A stretch of 64,000 bases of DNA from the NCBI GenBank assembly GCA_014860585.1, contig JACZJL010000012.1, forward strand, positions 1-64,000, written 5' to 3'. Both the position numbers and the translations under genes were made by a program. The stretch is from Bacteroidales bacterium (GTDB lineage: Bacteria > Bacteroidota > Bacteroidia > Bacteroidales > 4484-276). Positions 8,208-17,449 of this stretch are shown in pieces. The notes under the pieces are model-generated. The model saw only the letters and a program-made list of their open reading frames with translations, did not search any database and was not told the origin of the DNA. Numbering within the stretch: position 1 is the stretch's first letter; the number at the start of each line of letters is the position of its first letter.

Positions 8208-9119
8208 CTATTTACCAAGTTTTACATCTTTTTTTGGAATCAGCATTCGGCCCAGCACGGTATTTTTATCTTCATCGAGGGGGTATATTTCATAAACATG
8301 TTTACCTTTTGGTACTTCGATTACAAATTCACAAGGTTTACCAGGAATCAGTTTAGAATTGTCCCTGTAAACTGCCTCTTCCGAATGTGTGCTGCTCAGT
8401 TGGTAAGTATTCAGAATGGCATCATTGTCCCTGACCTGCAGGCGGTAATGGATTCTGCCTTTCATATTGAAGTGATTTTCGATACGTGTGAGTACACGCA
8501 ACTCTGTGGGACCGGTGATTTCGACTTTCAGCGGTTTTTGCTTCGAGAAACGATAATATTTCACATTGGTTTCTTTCGAAATCAGCTCAACAGGCTCAGA
8601 AGGCGCATTGGGTGAATAGGAAATCCATTCCAGTTTTTGACCTTTGGTTGGGGTAAAGAGGTAACGGGCTTCCACATGGACAGATGCATCCGACAAGAAG
8701 AACTCGATTGTGTGGGAACCTCTGCCAAGTGCAATCTCGATTTCTTTACCCTGCGCAGGGACTCCGGAAATATCGCCAGCATAGGAAGCAGCTTCAGCAC
8801 GAGTAGCGCCGGATATTTTCGAATATTGAGGTATGCCTCCGTTAACAACATACCTGATCTGGTAGGTTGCCTTACTTTCTTTCGTTGGCGACAGTCTGGC
8901 CCTGGTTATTATCCGCAGCTTCCCGGGTCCATTCACACTGATCACCGAAGCCTTTTCACTGCTCAGCGAGTAATAATAACTTGTTTTTCCCGAAACCAGA
9001 ATTGTTACCCTGTTTTTATAATTAGCAGGTTTAATTAGTGTAGATTTTCCGGTGGTCTGAGCCATGGTTCCTGTAAGCCCGATCAACAGAATTAATAATA
9101 GTGAGATCGATTTTTTCAT
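8208..9119 (-). CDS. Periplasmic protein with duplicated beta domain, pgs cluster
   Basis: A 303-aa exported protein with signal peptide MKKSISLLLILLIGLTGTMA. The mature chain contains two homologous halves of about 110 residues. Each has a YYY/KYYR-type strand, then GPGKLRIITRA (first half) or GPTELRVLTRI (second half), a Y-x-(I/L)-R/Q-x-(V) strand, and a closing G-(S/K)-H-x-(I/Y)-E-(F/I) strand. I do not recognise the family. It sits 39 bp downstream of the PgsW-like gene and before the outer-membrane barrel, a place that would suit a periplasmic adaptor or polymer-binding protein. Confidence 0.7.
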   Translation of the reverse strand: MKKSISLLLILLIGLTGTMAQTTGKSTLIKPANYKNRVTILVSGKTSYYYSLSSEKASVISVNGPGKLRIITRARLSPTKESKATYQIRYVVNGGIPQYSKISGATRAEAASYAGDISGVPAQGKEIEIALGRGSHTIEFFLSDASVHVEARYLFTPTKGQKLEWISYSPNAPSEPVELISKETNVKYYRFSKQKPLKVEITGPTELRVLTRIENHFNMKGRIHYRLQVRDNDAILNTYQLSSTHSEEAVYRDNSKLIPGKPCEFVIEVPKGKHVYEIYPLDEDKNTVLGRMLIPKKDVKLGK

Positions 9120-9158
9120 TTGCCTGTTTTTTTGGATGATTTTTTATGGATCATTTGA

Positions 9159-10310
9159 TTAAAGATCATACTGACTATCGTCAGATGGCGATTTATCAAT
9201 GGGATTTATTGTACTCACAATCTCAGTGCCCAGCTGATGCTGCTTCATTTCGCTGATATAAACCAGTATGATTACAATAACCAGAATAGCAGTAGCAATG
9301 GCAGTGGTTGTGATATCGTACTTTCGTTGAGTAAAAATTCCACCGTCGCCAGGTTCGGGCAGGGGAACAGGGCTTTCCGGAAGTCCATAATCAGTAAGCA
9401 ACTTACTAATATTCAACAGGTGGATGATGGGGATTTTTTTTCTTCCCATTTCAATAATCACCCCCTGAGCAGGAAAGTTGCGCATCGGAAGATATTCTGT
9501 CAGACCTGCAGGAATCAATTTCCCATTCACCGGGCTACCCAAACTGGCAATTCCACCGCCAACATTGATGAATGCTTTAATGGGTTGTCCACCTGCTTGT
9601 TGTTCATAGATTTCAAGTCTTTTGGAAATACTTCCTTCGATATGATTTTCATAAATCAACTCCACATTGTTTCGCCCGATGGCATTTTTGATCAGATCAC
9701 GTCCTTCGGGACTTAACCCCCTCCCAATATCCGATCCACCACCAATTGAGGCTGCAACAGACCTGGAATGAAAAATACCGGATTCGTAAAGCACAGTTTC
9801 CATGTCAAGCCAGGTGAAGTAGGGGTCATTTGCTCCAAAATTGGAAGAGCCAACAGATGTTATAATGACAGGATTCATCCGAAGCGCCTCAAGCGCTGCC
9901 ATCACAGCAATATTCAGCCCGGGGAAAGAACCGGTGAAGGCTACTGCTACGTGATCATTCTGGCGCAAATCGGCATCTTTGAGGAACTGCACAACAAGCG
10001 CTGCAAAGTTAGGATTTGTGGAGGAGAGTTTTGCCTCGATTTCTCCCCGGTCAGTAGTAATTAGCGTAAATTCCTGGCCAATTAAAGCAGTTTGATTGGG
10101 ATCGTTCACCACATCAATAAAAACCCCTTTTTCGAGCCTAAAATTCTTCAATTGATTCGCAGCCGCCTGGCAAAGTTGGGCTGCTTCAAGTTTTTGGTCA
10201 TAGTAATCCTGCTTCTGATCAATTTTCCCATTTTCAACAGCAATCAGTGCCAGTAAAGCCAGCAGAAAGAGAAGCCCTAAAACTAAACTTGATTTTGCCC
10301 TGAATTTCAT
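9159..10310 (-). CDS. pgsW: Poly-gamma-glutamate system protein, PgsW-like
   Basis: A 383-aa membrane-anchored protein with an N-terminal transmembrane segment (about residues 8-25), a large extracytoplasmic domain and a second transmembrane segment near the C-terminus (about 335-355), followed by a short cytoplasmic tail. The sequence matches my memory of the family found next to pgsB and pgsC in Gram-negative poly-gamma-glutamate loci that lack pgsA. Recognisable parts include TGSFPGLNIAVMAALEALRM, GGGSDIGRGLSPEGRDLI and FINVGGGIASLGS. ATG at 10310 is preferred over GTG at 10346, which would overlap pgsC and delay the hydrophobic segment. The gap to pgsC is 19 bp. Confidence 0.78.
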   Translation of the reverse strand: MKFRAKSSLVLGLLFLLALLALIAVENGKIDQKQDYYDQKLEAAQLCQAAANQLKNFRLEKGVFIDVVNDPNQTALIGQEFTLITTDRGEIEAKLSSTNPNFAALVVQFLKDADLRQNDHVAVAFTGSFPGLNIAVMAALEALRMNPVIITSVGSSNFGANDPYFTWLDMETVLYESGIFHSRSVAASIGGGSDIGRGLSPEGRDLIKNAIGRNNVELIYENHIEGSISKRLEIYEQQAGGQPIKAFINVGGGIASLGSPVNGKLIPAGLTEYLPMRNFPAQGVIIEMGRKKIPIIHLLNISKLLTDYGLPESPVPLPEPGDGGIFTQRKYDITTTAIATAILVIVIILVYISEMKQHQLGTEIVSTINPIDKSPSDDSQYDL

Positions 10311-10329
10311 TATTTCGTTTTTGTTAAAA

Positions 10330-10779
10330 TTACGGCAACAATGCACCGGCGAAAAACAATATTAAAATTAACCTCACCAACACAGAAGAAACAAAAAGCA
10401 CGCTTATGGTTTTAAAAATTCCCTGCTTGGCAAACCAGTGTGCAATCAAGCCCGGAATTACCCAGCCTACTGCCTGAAGCTCAAGCGTTGTACTGGCAAT
10501 ATTCAGGGTTAGGAAATAACGAGAAAAATTAGCCAGCAGACAACCAATCAAAAGACTCAGCACCATTTGGCGACGACCATAAAGGAACGTGTAATTACTT
10601 AATACTTTGATGATCAAAAAAGTTACCAGGCTCACTCCCAAAATCCCCAGCAAACGATCAGGATGTGAGAGCTGCAGCGCTATGTAGCCTGGAACAACGA
10701 TGCCACCAGCTGCCAGTCCGAAAACTTCGTAGGAGAGCAAACTCAAAATTAAACCTAAAGTTATGGCTAATTCAATCAT
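10330..10779 (-). CDS. pgsC: Poly-gamma-glutamate biosynthesis protein PgsC/CapC
   Basis: A small integral membrane protein of 149 aa, exactly the usual PgsC/CapC length, with four to five hydrophobic helices. The N-terminal part, with SYEVFGLAAGGIVVPGYIAL and SHPDRLLGILGVSLVTFLI, is the characteristic region. PgsC forms the membrane-bound synthetase with PgsB. It starts three bases after the pgsB stop, so translation is probably coupled. Confidence 0.9.
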   Translation of the reverse strand: MIELAITLGLILSLLSYEVFGLAAGGIVVPGYIALQLSHPDRLLGILGVSLVTFLIIKVLSNYTFLYGRRQMVLSLLIGCLLANFSRYFLTLNIASTTLELQAVGWVIPGLIAHWFAKQGIFKTISVLFVSSVLVRLILILFFAGALLP

Positions 10780-10782
10780 TTT

Positions 10783-11961
10783 TTAATTGCTTCGATGTTT
10801 AAAATACTCGACGGTTTCGGCGCCCATTCCTCCCATATTGCCAATGGCAACAATGGATGAGACGTTTTCTGTTAAGGACAAAATGGCTTCAAAAACATTC
10901 TCAGGTGTTGTCCAACCGATACTTATCACCTTTTTCTTTTCGACACCATAACTGACTGCCAAAGGTTCCACCACCTCCACCGACTGACCGATAAGCATAA
11001 GATAATCCACCTCATTCTTAATTTTTTTACCTACCATTTCGGCCAGTTGCTGTGCCCTGTAAAGTCTGTCCTGACGTGTATTGAGCAATATGATCCGTTT
11101 CCCTTCGTAACCAATCTCATCCCGAATTTTCTTCCAAACCAACAAGGTAGAATCCGGATCGTTGGCAGCAAAAGCATTGTAAAAAACCATCTCTTTCTGA
11201 AATGCTTTCACCCTGTGTCGGGTTAACACACCGGCATCAGGAATGGCTTCATACATCCCATTCAAGGCGGTTTGCCTGTCGATTCCAAGATGCTGGCAAA
11301 TAGCCAGGGCGAGGGCAACATTTTCACGATGCTCGATGTAGCTGAAGCCCTTCATTTCGTCGAAGGTAACAGATTGAGCATGTACGAAACGGGTAACTGT
11401 ATTTCGCCTTTCAGCCATTTTTTTAAGCTTTTCAGGAATTACATTTTCGGTCGAAAACAGTAGTTCATTTTTTGGAATCGTTCGTCCAAGGGTTTCAGCA
11501 ATTTCGCTGAGCGTATGACCCATAACATCTGTATGGTCTATCCTGATGTTGGTCATCACTGCAATATTGGAATGTATCATTTTATGCTCCGTAATGGTCT
11601 GGTACTGCGGCTGCAGTGCCATACATTCCATGACTAAAGCCTGCACCTTGCGCTCTGCAGCAAATCGAACAATGGCCAACTGTTCGATGATATTGGCTGA
11701 TGCTTTCCTGTGGATGTAGGTTTCAGTACCATCTTCAATGATAAGTCGGGGAAAAGTGCCCGTTACTTTGGTAATATTAGTTATTCCTCCTGATCGTAAG
11801 CCGGCCCCGATGAGTCGCGTAACGCTTGACTTTCCTCGTGTGCCGTTTATATGGATACGGATAGGAATGGAATAAATCCGCTTCTGATGCAGGTAATACT
11901 CAACAATACCAGCAATGGTAGCGATAACTATTAACCCAAGTAGAACGTAGAAAGTGTACAT
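10783..11961 (-). CDS. pgsB: Poly-gamma-glutamate synthase PgsB/CapB
   Basis: ATP-dependent amide ligase of the Mur-ligase fold that polymerises glutamate through gamma-amide bonds. The 392 aa match the Gram-positive enzymes (about 393). An N-terminal membrane helix (residues 3-22) is followed by the P-loop NGTRGKSSVT (39-48). Further Mur-type segments include MECMALQPQYQ, NIRIDHTDVMG and AFAANDPDST. It is coupled to pgsC and lies 19 bp after the C25 protein gene, so both are likely on one transcript. The polymer is presumed to be poly-gamma-glutamate from homology; no pgsA or gamma-glutamyl hydrolase gene is in the window. Confidence 0.92.
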   Translation of the reverse strand: MYTFYVLLGLIVIATIAGIVEYYLHQKRIYSIPIRIHINGTRGKSSVTRLIGAGLRSGGITNITKVTGTFPRLIIEDGTETYIHRKASANIIEQLAIVRFAAERKVQALVMECMALQPQYQTITEHKMIHSNIAVMTNIRIDHTDVMGHTLSEIAETLGRTIPKNELLFSTENVIPEKLKKMAERRNTVTRFVHAQSVTFDEMKGFSYIEHRENVALALAICQHLGIDRQTALNGMYEAIPDAGVLTRHRVKAFQKEMVFYNAFAANDPDSTLLVWKKIRDEIGYEGKRIILLNTRQDRLYRAQQLAEMVGKKIKNEVDYLMLIGQSVEVVEPLAVSYGVEKKKVISIGWTTPENVFEAILSLTENVSSIVAIGNMGGMGAETVEYFKHRSN

Positions 11962-11980
11962 CCGAAACCAAAGTTAAAGA

Positions 11981-14900
11981 TTACTTGAGCATCAATAACT
12001 TTATGGCTTCGATGGTATTTTCGGTTTGCAGGCGGCAGAAATACACCCCGGGAACAACACGATAACCGGCATCATTTGTTCCGTTCCATTCCACAGTAAA
12101 GTCACCGGCAGTTTGTATTTCCTTTACAAGCGTCCTGACCAGATCTCCCCTGATGTTGTAAACTTCAAGGTTTACTAAGCCGGCTTCTGACAATGTATAA
12201 CTTATGTCTGTCTTGTCGCTGAAGGGATTGGGAAGATTTTGCCTGAGACTTGAATTCAGATTATCGCTCAATTCCTGGTCATCTACTGACACTACCATAG
12301 ATTCAAACGGAGGTTCAGTAGTGAATTTAACTGCGTAATAATTATCCAGGTTTGTTGCGGTTTGAGCATAACTGGCATCGAAAACATATGTCAGTCCAAT
12401 GTTTTGGGTATGATTTTCGATACCAACAGTAGCTGTTTCGGGCTGATGCAAAAATTTATACTGCATAATTATTTCACCATCTCCAGTTGCAGTGACATAG
12501 TAATTGGGGTCATTTAATACTACCTGGAAGACCTCTCTTACCGGTTCGGTTACAAAATTATTATGCGAAATGCTATCCCATTCCACAATGAAACGATGAT
12601 TGGCGGCATCATGGTGATAGTACATTTTGCCCATGAAAAATTCATCATCGTAAAGGTCATCCCAAAAAACAGCAACCATATTATTCACATTATCGTTATT
12701 GGGAAGAGCTGTATTGACCGGTGCGGTTTGTGTTCCGCTGCCGAATGCAATCCATCCGTCAGTACTGATTCGAACCTGGGAATAATCAATACCATAATAT
12801 CTGAAAGTAAAAGGCAGGTTTACAGTTTGTGTGTAATCGCTTAAACTGGGTAATCCAACCTGGGTGCCGACATCCACCAATTCGAGCCACTCGTACTCGG
12901 GTGTTTGATCGTAAAAAGTATCATCGCTGGAATAAGCGTAATAACCGTAGGCATCCGGTCCAGTGTAATCTTGTGGTATAGGGAGGGCTACAGGCATGAT
13001 GAGGTCGAAAGTGGTTTCGTATGGATAGAGACCATTTTGTGTGGACAATTTCAATTCAAAGTCTGCCATATGTCCGGCAGGACAATTTGCTGCTACACTC
13101 ACCCCAAAGTGATTGATATAATTTGTTGCATTTCCATTAATGGCCATGTTTCCGAAAGATCCTATTCCGTCAACGATCGTTATGTACGGGTCGCTGCTGG
13201 TTAAGAGTCCCATTACGTCGGGTGCGGTATCTTCGCCAATATTTGATACCGAAACCACAACTACTGCAGTTTCGCCTGGATCCAATCTGTAGTTGTTGTT
13301 GGCAGTACCACCATCGAACACCACAAAATTATTATAGGAAAGCATGCATCCTTTTACCTCAACATTGTAGATATAGTCCCAGGTGTTATTTGTACTGACC
13401 ACATGTAACTGCAGTGGAACGATATGACCAATCGGGCAATCTTCGCTTACAAAAAACTGAAAGGGTGATCCTGTAACCTGCGCACCGGGCGCCAAATTTC
13501 CGAAAGACACAGGGCTTACGGTAATGATCTGAACCATTGGGTCAGAAGTTAACAGAGTGGCCTGAACGCTGTTGGCCATTGTGCTTCCCCAGTTCTTGAG
13601 GGTATAAGTAATGCTGCAGGTTTCATTGGGATTGACAAGCCCGTCGTTGTTGCCATCCAAATCGTCAACTACAGGTGAACCTTCAGGTTCAATTAACTCA
13701 TCAGGCTGAGTAACCTGCATTGTGCCCTGGAACGGGATCACTCTTCCACCACGGACTGTAACCGTGAGGTTTTCTTCAACAAGTGGCATTAACTCAATGG
13801 TAACTTTTCCGGTTCCATCGGTAAATCGGGAAGCAAAGATTTCATCTCCGGTGATGGTGACCTGAGCATTGGATACAGGAAATCCGGTTCCTGCAAAATT
13901 AACCTGAAATTCGATGAAATTGTTTCCTACAGGAATAACAGCCGGATAGTCAACAGTTACCTGCTGCGGAACATCTTTCCAGATGTGAATGCTTGGGTCG
14001 CCTAAAACACAGAAAACCTTGTAATGATATTCGACATAATACTCATTACCAAAAACATTGTACATATATAACTTACCACGAGTCAATGCCTGTCCGGGAG
14101 TATCCATTCCTTCCTGGAACATGCCGACATAAATCCCTTTGTCAATCCGGTTATTGTAGGTCGTGTGCGTATTGGATGTTGGACCAACAAACGCAACACC
14201 ACCTCTTGGACTGGTCAAAGATCCCAACTGGACCCATTCTTCACCAAAGCAATTGCCACCTGAAGCATCAAACATGGCGACACCACATCCGATGCTGGTC
14301 ACAAAGGTGAACTTCTGTCCGTTACTCAGGCTTGAAACATCGTCGGTATGGAAATCATAGCAGTTGGCATACCATCCGTAATACCACCCTTCACCGCGGT
14401 AATTCAGATAACTGCGACCTTCGTTAATGGCACTTTTAATGTCGTTAATATTATAGGTGCAATTGTAACTCCAATATCCATCGCTCATCATCGTATCCAC
14501 CGACGTAAAGCCATAATCAAGCATCTGAGCGGCTGCAAAGCGCTTGGTTTCTACCTGCGATTCATATTCATTATTTGAGCAACAGGTCCCTTTTCTAAAC
14601 CAACTTGGATCCTGAGTATAAGGTTGCTTCTCGTAAAGCATGAATTTGTTAATCATCACCTGCATGCGATAATCTTCCTGGTTGGTAAACCTGCCGATCA
14701 TCATTTCAGGGAAATAGTCGTTACCATCCACTGTGACGAAATACTCCTCCCATGCAAAAGTGTAACCGGGATAAGAGACCGTCTTTTTCGGGAAAACACC
14801 ATTATCGCCAACGATTAAAACATAGGTTGGAGGATTCTCCCAGGTAGAATAAGCATCGGCAATATGATTTTTAACAATATCGGGGTTATTGCCGTTGGCT

Positions 14901-15742
14901 CCGATGTCACTGAATTTGGTGACATGAACATCAGTTCCGCTTTCACGCTTCCAGTCGGCATAAATCTGAAAACTAGCCGTAAAGATATCCGGCATAATAC
15001 ACAACATGACTTCGCGACCATCCTCGCGGCCATTGTAATGCCGCTGCAAGACTTCATCATAGTTAAAAATGAAATTGCGGTAAAGTTGAGCAAATGAAGG
15101 TGAAATGGCTTTTTTGGATGTTGTTTTTGGATTTATCACCTCTCCACCATCATAATTAACCCTAACTGTGATTGAAGAATAGACCTGCAATTCCGATTTT
15201 CCGGGTAAATAACGTAAAGGATAAATAGCAAGCCGTGAAATCCTGAAATCGCGAAAAACTGAAGCAGCATCCATACTTGCAACTTCACTCGGATAAGCTT
15301 CGTCTGACCTGTAAGCATCAGAATTTTCAAGATAAGGAGGTTCGTCATCACCTTCCCACCAACTTGGGCGTGCCGGGGGTAATACAATATTATTATAGGT
15401 ATATAAAGTACCTGTTTCGAGTATATCGATGGTGACTCCTGCCTGGTCGGGGATCGCCAGAACCTTTGCAATGTAAGGTATTTCAGGGCTGCCTGGCACA
15501 GTCGTGTAACTTTCACCCATCAAATCAACCTGCTGATAAGTCTTATCCCTGGTTACCAGTGTTTTTAAATTAAAACCTGAAAGCTCGATTTTGACAACAG
15601 TGCTGCTTCCGTCGTCACTTATCAATGTTACTTTTGGCAATGTTTCATTGGTCTTGTTATTGCCCAGCGGCACCCATTCGGCCATCATTTTAAGCGGAAC
15701 CAAAGCTACGATCAGCAGTACGAGTAAAAGTTTTCTTTCCAT
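11981..15742 (-). CDS. Gingipain-like (C25) T9SS-secreted protein with altered active site
   Basis: A 1253-aa secreted protein. After the signal peptide come a C25 propeptide-like region (to about 230), a C25 caspase-fold domain (about 240-590), two Ig/CARDB-like repeats (about 690-930), a beta domain (about 935-1150) and a T9SS type A sorting domain whose core begins NLPNPFSDKTDISYTL and ends in KLLMLK. Compared with gingipains, the catalytic Cys is present (TSIGCG, C486), but the GHG motif carrying the catalytic His reads GEG (NYRGEGWYYGW, E451). The 35-residue spacing between them fits the family (33 in RgpB). It may be inactive or use another residue. ATG at 15742 is chosen over GTG at 15745. 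It leads the run into pgsB. Confidence 0.85.
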   Translation of the reverse strand: MERKLLLVLLIVALVPLKMMAEWVPLGNNKTNETLPKVTLISDDGSSTVVKIELSGFNLKTLVTRDKTYQQVDLMGESYTTVPGSPEIPYIAKVLAIPDQAGVTIDILETGTLYTYNNIVLPPARPSWWEGDDEPPYLENSDAYRSDEAYPSEVASMDAASVFRDFRISRLAIYPLRYLPGKSELQVYSSITVRVNYDGGEVINPKTTSKKAISPSFAQLYRNFIFNYDEVLQRHYNGREDGREVMLCIMPDIFTASFQIYADWKRESGTDVHVTKFSDIGANGNNPDIVKNHIADAYSTWENPPTYVLIVGDNGVFPKKTVSYPGYTFAWEEYFVTVDGNDYFPEMMIGRFTNQEDYRMQVMINKFMLYEKQPYTQDPSWFRKGTCCSNNEYESQVETKRFAAAQMLDYGFTSVDTMMSDGYWSYNCTYNINDIKSAINEGRSYLNYRGEGWYYGWYANCYDFHTDDVSSLSNGQKFTFVTSIGCGVAMFDASGGNCFGEEWVQLGSLTSPRGGVAFVGPTSNTHTTYNNRIDKGIYVGMFQEGMDTPGQALTRGKLYMYNVFGNEYYVEYHYKVFCVLGDPSIHIWKDVPQQVTVDYPAVIPVGNNFIEFQVNFAGTGFPVSNAQVTITGDEIFASRFTDGTGKVTIELMPLVEENLTVTVRGGRVIPFQGTMQVTQPDELIEPEGSPVVDDLDGNNDGLVNPNETCSITYTLKNWGSTMANSVQATLLTSDPMVQIITVSPVSFGNLAPGAQVTGSPFQFFVSEDCPIGHIVPLQLHVVSTNNTWDYIYNVEVKGCMLSYNNFVVFDGGTANNNYRLDPGETAVVVVSVSNIGEDTAPDVMGLLTSSDPYITIVDGIGSFGNMAINGNATNYINHFGVSVAANCPAGHMADFELKLSTQNGLYPYETTFDLIMPVALPIPQDYTGPDAYGYYAYSSDDTFYDQTPEYEWLELVDVGTQVGLPSLSDYTQTVNLPFTFRYYGIDYSQVRISTDGWIAFGSGTQTAPVNTALPNNDNVNNMVAVFWDDLYDDEFFMGKMYYHHDAANHRFIVEWDSISHNNFVTEPVREVFQVVLNDPNYYVTATGDGEIIMQYKFLHQPETATVGIENHTQNIGLTYVFDASYAQTATNLDNYYAVKFTTEPPFESMVVSVDDQELSDNLNSSLRQNLPNPFSDKTDISYTLSEAGLVNLEVYNIRGDLVRTLVKEIQTAGDFTVEWNGTNDAGYRVVPGVYFCRLQTENTIEAIKLLMLK

Positions 15743-15906
15743 CACAGCGAAGTTTAAATTTGTTAGTAAATAATATGCAAATGAACGATAAATAATTGAA
15801 CCCCTCTTTAAGAATTAAATCAATGTCGGTATTCAGACAACCCAGGCTTTTGCAAGTTGCCCGATCCAAACAAAAAAGTTGATCACTTTTTCGTCAAAAA
15901 AAAAGA

Positions 15907-15914
15907 TACATTTG
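15907..15914 (+). promoter_or_regulatory. Predicted -7 box for the endonuclease/phosphatase gene
   Basis: TACATTTG matches TAnnTTTG and lies 20 bp before the ATG at 15935. It falls inside the longer possible reading frame starting at 15857, which argues for the downstream start. No clear -33 element at 19-21 bp. Confidence 0.4.
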
Positions 15915-15934
15915 CATTCCATACATTCAATCCT

Positions 15935-16780
15935 ATGAAAATGCTGCCAAAGATCATCGTATTGCTTTTTTGTCAACTCTTTTTATCAGTCATATTAATC
16001 GGTCAACCCATCAGGGTAATGACTTTTAACATCAGATTCGACAACCCAAATGATGGGAAAAATATCTGGGAAAACAGAAAAACTGAAGTTCTCGAATTGA
16101 TAAAATATTATCATCCCGGTTTTTTTGGGCTTCAGGAAGCAATGAATAATCAGCTGGAATTCATCAATGACGGACTAAAAGATTATGCATTCATTGGCGT
16201 CGGAAGAGAGGACGGTAAACAGAAGGGTGAATATACTCCCATATTTTTTGACTCAACTTCATTTCAGTTGATCAGTCATCATACCTTTTGGCTTTCCGAA
16301 ACGGCTGATGAGGTTTCTGTCGGTTGGGATGCTGCATTGGAAAGGATTTGCACCTACGGACTATTCATGGATAAGGAAACCGGAGATTCAATCCATGTTT
16401 TCAACACCCATTTCGACCATATGGGAAAGGTCGCTCGACTGATGTCAGCAAAACTGATAGAACAAAAGATCGACGGGGTTGCTTCAGGGAGTTCTTTTAT
16501 CATCTTGATGGGAGACCTCAACTGTACTCCTGAAAGTGAGCCCTTTCAAGTATTACAGGAGGAATTGGATTACGGTGCTGAGATTTCCCTCAAAGGGCTT
16601 TATGGCCCAGATGGCACATTTAACGGTTATGTCGAAGACCTGGTAATGACCGAAAGGATTGACCATATTTTTACCCGGAATTTCAAAGTAAACAGCTACC
16701 GTCATATCGATGACAGGATGAAAAACAACGGTTACCTCTCCGATCACCTTCCGGTAATTGCTGAAATTGAGGTTAAATAG
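15935..16780 (+). CDS. Secreted endonuclease/exonuclease/phosphatase-family protein
   Basis: A 281-aa exported hydrolase of the EEP (DNase I-like) fold. A signal peptide (MKMLPKIIVLLFCQLFLSVI) is followed by RVMTFNIRFDNPNDG, the family's first metal-site Asn. Then come GLQEA (metal-binding Glu), NTHFDHMG (catalytic His/Asp), LMGDLNCTP (Asp-x-Asn) and a terminal SDHLPV (catalytic Asp-His). All catalytic positions are present. Members cleave phosphodiesters in nucleic acids or act on sugar phosphates; the substrate cannot be told. It is a single gene, divergent from the C25 gene. Confidence 0.88.
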   Translation: MKMLPKIIVLLFCQLFLSVILIGQPIRVMTFNIRFDNPNDGKNIWENRKTEVLELIKYYHPGFFGLQEAMNNQLEFINDGLKDYAFIGVGREDGKQKGEYTPIFFDSTSFQLISHHTFWLSETADEVSVGWDAALERICTYGLFMDKETGDSIHVFNTHFDHMGKVARLMSAKLIEQKIDGVASGSSFIILMGDLNCTPESEPFQVLQEELDYGAEISLKGLYGPDGTFNGYVEDLVMTERIDHIFTRNFKVNSYRHIDDRMKNNGYLSDHLPVIAEIEVK

Positions 16781-16893
16781 TTGAGGTTTTGTAATTTTCA
16801 ACAAATCATTATGCTGAAAAAATCCAGACTTGATGCTAAATCCTAAACAATCAACATCAGGATAGACAACATTTTAGACATTCTTTTACAACA

Positions 16894-16901
16894 TAATTTT
16901 G
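16894..16901 (+). promoter_or_regulatory. Predicted -7 box for the SnoaL-like gene
   Basis: TAATTTTG matches TAnnTTTG, 20 bp before the ATG at 16922. No clear -33 partner. Confidence 0.35.
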
Positions 16902-16921
16902 TCACTTTTAAAATTCAGGAA

Positions 16922-17389
16922 ATGATCACAGAACAAGAAGTATTGGCTGCTCAAAAAAAATGGGCCGAAGGTGTTGTTGCTATTGGCCGTGCTTATCATG
17001 AGCATGGAGATTTTAAATCAGCAGCGCTTAACCACCTTGAACAATCCTATGGTTATGAATTGGGACCTGTTTTATTTAAACCGACAATGGCGCATGAACA
17101 GCCGTTTCGCACTGACCTTGAAGGCGCTCTTTCCTATTTTATCGGAGGGAACCCAATGTATGCCGAAGATCATGGTTTCGCGCTGAAGAACTGGAAAAAA
17201 GTCAGATGGGAAAATGCCGGGATAAAAATCTTTGAAAATATCGCATTGGCAATGGGTAACTATTATTTTACCCCTTCGGTTGGGGGTGAAGAAGTGAAGG
17301 TAGAGTATTCTTTTGCCTATTTAAAAAATGAACAGGGAAACCTTCGGATTATCCTGCACGACTCACACTTTCCTTTCAAAACGGGATAA
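16922..17389 (+). CDS. SnoaL/NTF2-like protein of unknown role
   Basis: A 155-aa cytoplasmic protein with no signal peptide. It has the NTF2/SnoaL-like layout: an N-terminal helix (EEVLAAQKKWAEG-type start), a glycine/aspartate-rich middle and a strand region ending FAYLKNEQGNLRIILHDSHFPF. Relatives are sometimes labelled phosphoribosyl-AMP cyclohydrolase, but none of that enzyme's Cys/His motif is visible here, so that label is not used. Probably a small-molecule binding or isomerase-like fold. It stands alone upstream of the SRP RNA, which runs toward it. Confidence 0.65.
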   Translation: MITEQEVLAAQKKWAEGVVAIGRAYHEHGDFKSAALNHLEQSYGYELGPVLFKPTMAHEQPFRTDLEGALSYFIGGNPMYAEDHGFALKNWKKVRWENAGIKIFENIALAMGNYYFTPSVGGEEVKVEYSFAYLKNEQGNLRIILHDSHFPFKTG

Positions 17390-17449
17390 ATCATCATTTT
17401 TCACAAGAGATCTTTAGCTGATCAACTTTTCGAGGCTGAAAGATCAATA

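Noticed and set aside
16922-17389. Phosphoribosyl-AMP cyclohydrolase
   Set aside because: Relatives sometimes carry this label, but no HisI metal-binding Cys/Asp motif is visible; the NTF2-like layout fits better.
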